DNA from: VAZQ01 sp963821505 | Lineage (GTDB): Bacteria; Pseudomonadota; Alphaproteobacteria; Rhizobiales; Xanthobacteraceae | Reading direction: 5' to 3' | DNA: 64,000 nt | NCBI GenBank assembly: GCA_963821505.1 | Contig: CAWGEH010000023.1 | Location: 1 to 64,000 of the forward strand | Part shown: positions 58,801 to 64,000 of the stretch, piece after piece | Layout of the letters: each line of letters opens with the position of its first letter | How positions within the stretch are numbered: position 1 is the stretch's first letter | Notes under the pieces: generated by a model | The model's input: the letters and a program-made list of their open reading frames with translations, nothing else | Database searches by the model: none | Told to the model about the DNA's origin: nothing | Position numbers and translations under genes: made by a program

Positions 58801-60423
58801 ATGCGGAGAATTCCCGTTCTGATCGTCGGTGCCGGGCCGGTCGGGCTTGCCCTCGCGGGCGAGCTCGGGTGGCGAGGCATCGGCTGCACGCTCCTCGAGC
58901 AAGGCGACGGCGCCATCGTCACGCCGAAGATGAACGAGGTGAATGTCCGCACCATGGAGTTCTGCCGGCGCTGGGGCATCGCGGACGCCGTGCACGCGTG
59001 CCCTTTTCCTCCCGACTATCCGCTCGACGTTGCCTTCGTGACCAGCCTGTCCGGCTACGAACTCGGCCGCATGCCGCGTCCCCCGCGTATGAGCCAGAAG
59101 CCGGAGCCCTACAGCGCGATGCGGCTGCAGGTGTGCTCGCAGATGTGGTTTGATCCGATCCTGCAGCGCTTCGCCCGCACCTTTCCGGGCGTCAGCGCGC
59201 GCTACCGCACGCGGCTCGAATCTTTCGCGGCGTCCGAACATGGCGTGACCGCGGAGATCGTCGAACTCGAAGGCGGCCGGCGCGAACGCATCGAGGCCGA
59301 CTATCTTGTCGGGTGCGACGGCGCGAACAGCATGGTGCGCCGCGCGCTCGGCATCGGGCTCGACGGCAAGACGCTCGGCCACCCCGTTCATTTGTATTTT
59401 CGCGCGCCCAAGCTCTTGGAGATTTGCGGACGAGAACCGACGACCTTCTTCATTACCGTCGACCGCCAAGGAGTGTGGTCGAACGTTCGGATCATCGATC
59501 CGGCAAATGCAATGTGGCGCCTGATGGTGCTCGACACCAACGGCACCTTGACACCGGAGACCGTCGACCGGGAGGGCTATCTGCGCCGCGCGCTCGGCCG
59601 TCCGCTCGAGGTCGAATGGCTCGGCACCAGCATCTGGACAAGGCGCAGCGTGGTTGCCGAACGCTACTCGCAAGGCCGCGTCTTCCTGGCGGGCGACGCC
59701 GTCCATCAATTGTCGCCGACCGGCGCATTGGGGATGAACACCGGCATCGCCGATGCGGTCGATCTCGGTTGGAAACTCGCGGCGGCGTTGAGCGGATGGG
59801 GCGGCGCCCACCTGCTTTCATCCTACGACGCCGAACGGCGGCCGATCGGGATCAGAAACGTCGGCATGACCGCCGAATTCTATCTCGAGCACAAAAAATT
59901 CGGCGATGGTATCACGGTGATCGAGGAAGCCGGCGCGACCGGCGAGGACGTCCGCCGGCGTGTGGGCGATGCGCTCGTGCGCGGCGTCGGCCGCATGTTC
60001 CGCACCATCGGCCTCCAGATCGGGTATCGGTACGAGGGCTCGCCGATCTGCCTGCCCGACGGCACGCCGCCCCATCCGGATGACGCGGAAGATTTCGTGC
60101 CCTCGGCGCGTCCCGGTTCGCGTGCCCCGCACATGTGGCTCGATGACGGCCGCTCGATCCTCGACCTCTATGGGCGCGGCTTCGTGCTGCTTCGTCTTGG
60201 CGCCCACGCCCCCGATGCCGCGGCGCTCGAAGCCGCCGCGGCCGCGCGCGGGGTGCCGCTCAAGACGGTCCTCGTGACCGAGCCCGAGGTGGCGCGGCTC
60301 CACGAATGCGCGCTCGCCCTGGTGCGGCCGGACGGCCATGTGGCCTGGCGGGGCAATCGAGCGCCGGCCGACGCCTCCGCCGTTATCGATCACGTCCGCG
60401 GCGCGGCGGCGCTGCCGCGCTGA
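58801..60423 (+). CDS. MhpA-like FAD-dependent hydroxylase
   Basis: The protein of 540 residues starts MRRIPVLIVGAGPVGLALAG, the FAD GxGxxG site. CTLLEQGDGAIVTPKMNEVN, YLVGCDGANSMVRRALGIGL (DG motif) and VFLAGDAVHQLSPTGALGMN (GD motif near 298) follow. The C-terminal 130 residues form the thioredoxin-like domain seen in MhpA and phenol hydroxylases. It would hydroxylate an aromatic acid or phenol. It starts 13 bases after the Bug frame, so the UbiD, Bug and monooxygenase genes look like an operon. Confidence 0.87.
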   Translation: MRRIPVLIVGAGPVGLALAGELGWRGIGCTLLEQGDGAIVTPKMNEVNVRTMEFCRRWGIADAVHACPFPPDYPLDVAFVTSLSGYELGRMPRPPRMSQKPEPYSAMRLQVCSQMWFDPILQRFARTFPGVSARYRTRLESFAASEHGVTAEIVELEGGRRERIEADYLVGCDGANSMVRRALGIGLDGKTLGHPVHLYFRAPKLLEICGREPTTFFITVDRQGVWSNVRIIDPANAMWRLMVLDTNGTLTPETVDREGYLRRALGRPLEVEWLGTSIWTRRSVVAERYSQGRVFLAGDAVHQLSPTGALGMNTGIADAVDLGWKLAAALSGWGGAHLLSSYDAERRPIGIRNVGMTAEFYLEHKKFGDGITVIEEAGATGEDVRRRVGDALVRGVGRMFRTIGLQIGYRYEGSPICLPDGTPPHPDDAEDFVPSARPGSRAPHMWLDDGRSILDLYGRGFVLLRLGAHAPDAAALEAAAAARGVPLKTVLVTEPEVARLHECALALVRPDGHVAWRGNRAPADASAVIDHVRGAAALPR

Positions 60424-60491
60424 GCGGCGGGGTTTCGTTTCGACATTTGCCGGGGAAAACCAGGCGGGCGCGATCCTGCGGGCGCGGACCC

Positions 60492-61283
60492 TTACGCCAA
60501 CTCCTCCAGCGGAAACCGCGCCACGTCGCGCAGCAGTGCGATGAACCCGTCGGCCTGATGCTCCGCGGTCAGGCGGCCTTTGTCCGCGGTCGCCGCCGAG
60601 GCGTCGCCCACCGCCCCGTCACGGTTGATGTCCTGCGCGATCCATCCGAAGCCGTGCTGGCCCGCCGGCCGCAGATGCGTGTAGTCCTGCTCCATCGTGG
60701 CGGCCTTGGACGTGAAGAATTTCGCCTTGCTCATGTCGACGAGGTCGGCCCGGAAATGCAGCATGAGCGAGGTCTCGATGTCGCCGGCGTGGATGCCATG
60801 GGTTGCATCGAACGGCGAATAAAGTCCCGGCGGCAGGCCGTACCGGCGCCACTGCGTCGTTGCGACCAGCAGGCCGAGCCGCACGCGCAACTCGCGCGCG
60901 ACGATGCCGATCACGTCGGTGTTGCCGCCATGCGAATTGACGATGACGAGCTTGCGCAGGCCGGCGCGATGCACGCCTTCGCCGATCTCGCACCAGATGC
61001 GAATGAGGTTCTCCGCCGAGTAGGTGATGGTGCCCGGCGAGCGTAGATGCTCGTTGGATTTTCCGATGGTCTGGATGGGCAGGAACAGCACGCGGAGCTC
61101 GTCGGGGAGCCGGGCGAGCACGGTCTCGATCATGCCCTGCGCGATGGCGGTGTCGGTCATGACCGGAAGGTGCGGGCCGTGCTGCTCGGTGGCGGCGACC
61201 GGCAGGATCGCGAGCGTGGAATTGGGATCGATGGCTGCGAACTCGCTCGACTTGAGCTCTGCCCAGTAACGTTTGGCCGTCAT
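60492..61283 (-). CDS. creatininase-family amidohydrolase
   Basis: The 263-residue protein starts at 61283 (MTAKRYWAELKSSEFAAIDP). Metal ligands appear in LPVAATEQHGPHLPVMTDTA near residues 28-40, VIVNSHGGNTDVIGIVAREL and THGIHAGDIETSLMLHF, the Glu, His, His, Asp and Glu pattern of creatininases. Relatives open cyclic amides or hydrolyse formamides such as those in flavin and nitrogen-ring pathways. It is upstream-facing on the minus strand, 69 bases from the convergent monooxygenase. Confidence 0.88.
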   Translation of the reverse strand: MTAKRYWAELKSSEFAAIDPNSTLAILPVAATEQHGPHLPVMTDTAIAQGMIETVLARLPDELRVLFLPIQTIGKSNEHLRSPGTITYSAENLIRIWCEIGEGVHRAGLRKLVIVNSHGGNTDVIGIVARELRVRLGLLVATTQWRRYGLPPGLYSPFDATHGIHAGDIETSLMLHFRADLVDMSKAKFFTSKAATMEQDYTHLRPAGQHGFGWIAQDINRDGAVGDASAATADKGRLTAEHQADGFIALLRDVARFPLEELA

Positions 61284-61434
61284 GACGCAACCTTCGCCGC
61301 CATCAACTCTTGCCGATGTGATACCGCATGTGGGCAAACCATACCATGCTCGCGCGGCGAACCCGGAAGGCCGTGCGCCGGTGTCCGTCAGCGCAGCTGC
61401 ATCAGGATGAACGTGCCGAGCGCGAGGATGAGCG

Positions 61435-62814
61435 TCATGCCATCGCCTGCATGTCGTGCGGCTGCTGCCAGTGCTTGAGCTTGCCCGGATTCATCAGGCC
61501 GTAGGGATCGGCCATGCGCTTGAACTCCGCCTGCGGCGCGTCGACCCGTTTCCAGCCGGCATTGTCGAGGACGAAGGTGTGCGGATTGGAGACCGCCACG
61601 CCCTTGCCCTCGAGCTCCGCCATCACGGCGTCGAGCCGCTGCGCGCTGGTGTAGCGCACCAGGGGGAGGCTCGAGCAGGTCACCTTGCCGAGGCGGCGCT
61701 GGAATTCGAGATGCAGCAGCACCTCGCCGTGGAAGCGCTCGGCCACCCAGTCGACCAGCTCGAGATTGTTGGCCGGCGGGAAGCGAAGCTGCAGATAGGT
61801 GATCGAGGGATCGATCCGAATGGCGTGCAGCGTGGTGTGGTTCCAGGTGAACTCGTAGAGCGGCTGCAGGCCGGAACTCTCGGCGAACGCGGCCTTGCGC
61901 GCATCCTCGGCCGAGCGGCGGAAGGTGACCTCGCCCGCGTGGTCGGCCACCAGCAAGTCGAGCGACTCGGCCTGCGGCTCCGAGACCATCAGGATCGCCA
62001 TGGCTTGCCCGGCTTCGGCATAGGGGGCGAGACGCCGAAGATAGGGCACCACTTGCGGGTCGTGCACGGTCACGAGCTTCTTGGCAATGCCGTCGCACTC
62101 GGTGAAGGCGTGGGCGAAACGTGCTGCCGCCGAGAGCGATGCAAACGTCGCGATCCGCTCGCACCAGGGATGACTTGGGGCAAGCGGCACCTCGACCTCG
62201 GTGATGATGCCGTTCACGCCGTAGGCGTGCATCACCTTGAGCACGTCACGCCCGCGCAGCTCGACGAGGCGGGGCTGCTCTTCGACGGTGACCACCTCGA
62301 CCGCGAGCACGGCGCCGGGATCGGCGATCTGTCCCCAGGTGCAGGAGCCGGCCCCGGCCGCGCCGCCGGCGACGAAGCCGCCGATGGTCGCGTGCTGGCG
62401 CGTGGACGGATAGAAGCGCAGCTCATGACCGGCGGGCGCGAGCGCACGATCGATCTCGAGCATGCGCGCGCCGGCGGCGAAGCGCCCGGCTGCGGGCCGC
62501 TGCCAGATCACCTGGTCGAGCCGGGTCATGTCGAGCACGACTCCGCCCTTGAGCGGCACCGCCTGGCCGTAGTTTCCGGTCCCGCCGCCGCGGACGGTGA
62601 GCGCCACGCGGTGCTTTGCGCAGGCCGCAGCGATGCGCAAGACGTCGGCCTTGTCGCGTGCCACCGCGACGACGTCGGCGCGCTTGTCTTCCAATGCCTC
62701 CTTGAGGATCGGCGAGAACCAGAAGAAATCGCGGCTTCGCATCCGCAGCGACCCGGGGTCCTCCAGAATCGGAATGTCGCACAAGTCCTGGCGTAACGAA
62801 GCGGGAATGGCCAT
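61435..62814 (-). CDS. FAD-linked oxidase (PCMH fold, GlcD-like)
   Basis: The protein of 459 residues begins MAIPASLRQDLCDIPILEDP and has the FAD-binding PCMH region RVALTVRGGGTGNYGQAVPL and GHELRFYPSTRQHATIGGFV. GGAAGAGSCTWGQIADPG follows. The C-terminal part is FAD-linked oxidase-like and ends PQAEFKRMADPYGLMNPGKL. This layout is that of D-lactate or glycolate dehydrogenases and related 2-hydroxyacid oxidases. It may oxidise a hydroxy acid formed in the pathway. The creatininase-family gene follows 151 bases downstream on the same strand. Confidence 0.85.
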   Translation of the reverse strand: MAIPASLRQDLCDIPILEDPGSLRMRSRDFFWFSPILKEALEDKRADVVAVARDKADVLRIAAACAKHRVALTVRGGGTGNYGQAVPLKGGVVLDMTRLDQVIWQRPAAGRFAAGARMLEIDRALAPAGHELRFYPSTRQHATIGGFVAGGAAGAGSCTWGQIADPGAVLAVEVVTVEEQPRLVELRGRDVLKVMHAYGVNGIITEVEVPLAPSHPWCERIATFASLSAAARFAHAFTECDGIAKKLVTVHDPQVVPYLRRLAPYAEAGQAMAILMVSEPQAESLDLLVADHAGEVTFRRSAEDARKAAFAESSGLQPLYEFTWNHTTLHAIRIDPSITYLQLRFPPANNLELVDWVAERFHGEVLLHLEFQRRLGKVTCSSLPLVRYTSAQRLDAVMAELEGKGVAVSNPHTFVLDNAGWKRVDAPQAEFKRMADPYGLMNPGKLKHWQQPHDMQAMA

Positions 62815-62916
62815 CGAGCGGACTCACGTTGCAAGCGAAGGTCATGGTATAGGAAAAGCGTTGCCTGTCATCCGACCGGCGTGCTGCCGCCTGATCGTTC
62901 AGTCCTATCCTCGGCT

Positions 62917-63017
62917 GTCATTCCGGGTCCCGAGTGCAGCAAAGGAGCCCGGAATCCATAACCAGGGTCCGCGATTATGGATTCCGGGCTTGCCGCTTCG
63001 CGGCGCCCCGGAATGAC
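62917..63017. repeat. palindromic TTCCGGG-type repeat
   Basis: GTCATTCCGGGTCCCGAG at the left faces GGCGCCCCGGAATGAC at the right. GGAATCCATAACC and GGTCCGCGATTATGGATTCC form the inner arms. Elements of this type are scattered in Bradyrhizobium chromosomes. It lies between the divergent FAD oxidase and RidA genes. Confidence 0.8.
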
Positions 63018-63107
63018 GTAGACTAAATCGGCCTTCGTAGACACAATGACGGTCCTTTCGGCTGCGTCTTCAATCATCAACTGCCACCCTGACGTGTACC
63101 CGCCGCC

Positions 63108-63491
63108 ATGAGACACATCACGCCGCAAGCAATCCGCCCGCCGTTCGCGCGCTACAGCTACGGCGTGGAAGTCCCGCCCGGTCATCGCATCCTGGTGTGC
63201 TCGGGCCAGCTCGGCGTCGCGCCCGACGATCATGTGCCCGCGACCATCGAGGAGCAGACGCATCTTTGCTTTCGCAATATCGGCGCCGTGCTCGAGGCGG
63301 CGTCCTTCGCGTTCGCCGATATCGTCCGCATCAACTCCTTCGTGGTCTCGCGCGAGCATTTGAAGGGATATATGAGCGTTCGCGACCTCTACATCGCAGA
63401 CCCGCCGCCGGCCTCCACGCTGATGATCGTCTCCGGATTCTCGCGGCCCGAGTTTCTGGTCGAGGTCGAGGTCATCGCCGCGGCGCCGTGA
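63108..63491 (+). CDS. RidA/YjgF-family deaminase
   Basis: The protein of 127 residues starts MRHITPQAIRPPFARYSYGV. It has HRILVCSGQLGVAPDDHVPA, then EEQTHLCFRNIGAVLEAASF and DIVRINSFVVSREHLKGYMS. PASTLMIVSGFSRPEFLVEV ends the trimer-forming part. The conserved Arg of RidA (around position 105) appears replaced by SGFSRPE. Members hydrolyse enamines or imines, and some are 2-aminomuconate deaminases in aminoaromatic degradation. That role would fit the neighbouring monooxygenases and decarboxylase but is inference. Confidence 0.8.
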   Translation: MRHITPQAIRPPFARYSYGVEVPPGHRILVCSGQLGVAPDDHVPATIEEQTHLCFRNIGAVLEAASFAFADIVRINSFVVSREHLKGYMSVRDLYIADPPPASTLMIVSGFSRPEFLVEVEVIAAAP

Positions 63492-63528
63492 GCGGGCGCG
63501 GCGACGGGTTGAACAGCTGGATCGATCG

Positions 63529-64000
63529 ATGACGGATGTGACCGCGCGAATTCACGAGCAGCTGACCAAATGCGGCATCAGGATCGCCGCCTCGCTGCCC
63601 GACGACTGGGTCGCTCCGCTGATCGAGCGCATCGCGAGCGACAACCGGATCCGCCACGTGCCGGTGGCGCGCGAGGCGGAGGCGATCGCGATCTGCAGCG
63701 GCGCATTCTTCGGCGGTGTGCGTTCGGTGGCGCTGATGGGCGCGACCGGTCTCCTCACCTGCACCGGCGAGCTCGCGACCCTCAACCTGCGCCACCAGAT
63801 TCCCGTCTTCCTGATCGTGAGCCAGCGCGGCTCGATCGACGACCACCGCATCTACCAGGAGGTGCAGGGCCGGCGCACCATCCCTTTGCTGCAGACGTTG
63901 GACTTTCCCTATCACATCATCGATCGGCCGGATGATGTGGGCTCGATTCCCGACGCGTTCGAAACCTGCCGGATGCAGAAGCGGCCGTTCGTCCTGTTCC
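63529..64000 (+). CDS. TPP-dependent decarboxylase-like protein, partial
   Basis: The gene starts at 63529 and runs off the right edge after 157 residues. It reads MTDVTARIHEQLTKCGIRIA and then SLPDDWVAPLIERIASDNRI, HVPVAREAEAIAICSGAFFG and GVRSVALMGATGLLTCTGEL. These match the Pyr domain of thiamine-pyrophosphate enzymes such as the sulfopyruvate or phosphonopyruvate decarboxylase alpha part. The Glu of AREAEA is the residue that activates TPP. The PP domain would be in a following gene. It starts 38 bases after the RidA stop. Confidence 0.75.
   Translation, partial: MTDVTARIHEQLTKCGIRIAASLPDDWVAPLIERIASDNRIRHVPVAREAEAIAICSGAFFGGVRSVALMGATGLLTCTGELATLNLRHQIPVFLIVSQRGSIDDHRIYQEVQGRRTIPLLQTLDFPYHIIDRPDDVGSIPDAFETCRMQKRPFVLF

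Noticed and set aside
61388..61438. 16-codon hydrophobic ORF overlapping the FAD oxidase stop
   Set aside because: Length is too short for a claim and there is no ribosome site or conservation evidence. It could be chance.
1..64000. CRISPR array, toxin-antitoxin pair, restriction or other defence locus
   Set aside because: I looked for spaced direct repeats and known defence proteins on both strands and found none. Short tandem repeats present are contiguous, not spacer-separated.

Overview
The window looks like a chromosome segment of a Bradyrhizobiaceae-type alphaproteobacterium (Bradyrhizobium, Rhodopseudomonas or a relative). The evidence is the high GC content, several tripartite-tricarboxylate (Bug/TctC) binding proteins, many short hypothetical proteins of a kind typical of Bradyrhizobium, intergenic palindromic repeats typical of the group, and an assimilatory nitrate reductase. 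No rRNA, intact tRNA, CRISPR array or recognisable phage-defence system was seen.

Layout. 0-12.8 kb is a decayed accessory zone. It holds gene fragments (Bug receptor, ligD, a CBM5/12 protein), remnants of IS110, IS3 and IS256, an outer-membrane beta-barrel gene behind a 10-bp tandem repeat, a membrane-anchored transglycosylase, small membrane proteins, and scattered pieces of one small gene family. 13-19.5 kb holds a Bug receptor and a VOC-fold dioxygenase on the minus strand, divergent from two beta-propeller proteins and an MFS transporter on the plus strand. 19.5-22.8 kb holds an AAC(6')-like acetyltransferase, an adenine-deaminase-type enzyme and a frameshifted amine oxidase. 23-27 kb holds small hypothetical genes and a complete DDE insertion sequence that carries a passenger gene. 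27-41 kb mixes an esterase, a ferritin-like DUF892 protein, EcsC, an MBL hydrolase, a beta-propeller protein, a Bug receptor, a DapA-like aldolase, SRAP/YedK, an SGNH protein and an L,D-transpeptidase.

41.4-45.7 kb is a nitrate-assimilation pair, NasA plus an FAD oxidoreductase, with a tRNA-Thr-like remnant just beyond the nasA stop. 46-51 kb holds a GST, a PHA depolymerase, a biuret-hydrolase-like cysteine hydrolase and an NCS2 permease. 51-64 kb is the most system-like part, a catabolic region with two FAD monooxygenases, two Bug receptors, an acyl-CoA ligase coupled to an enoyl-CoA hydratase, a UbiD-family decarboxylase, a creatininase-family amidohydrolase, an FAD-linked oxidase, a RidA protein and a TPP enzyme that runs off the right edge. 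Together they suggest breakdown of an aromatic or nitrogen-containing ring acid. The substrate cannot be read from the sequence.

At least four otherwise well-conserved coding regions are broken by single-base frameshifts (IS256 transposase, amine oxidase, acyl-CoA ligase, one Bug receptor). The cause is either real decay or indel errors in the assembly.
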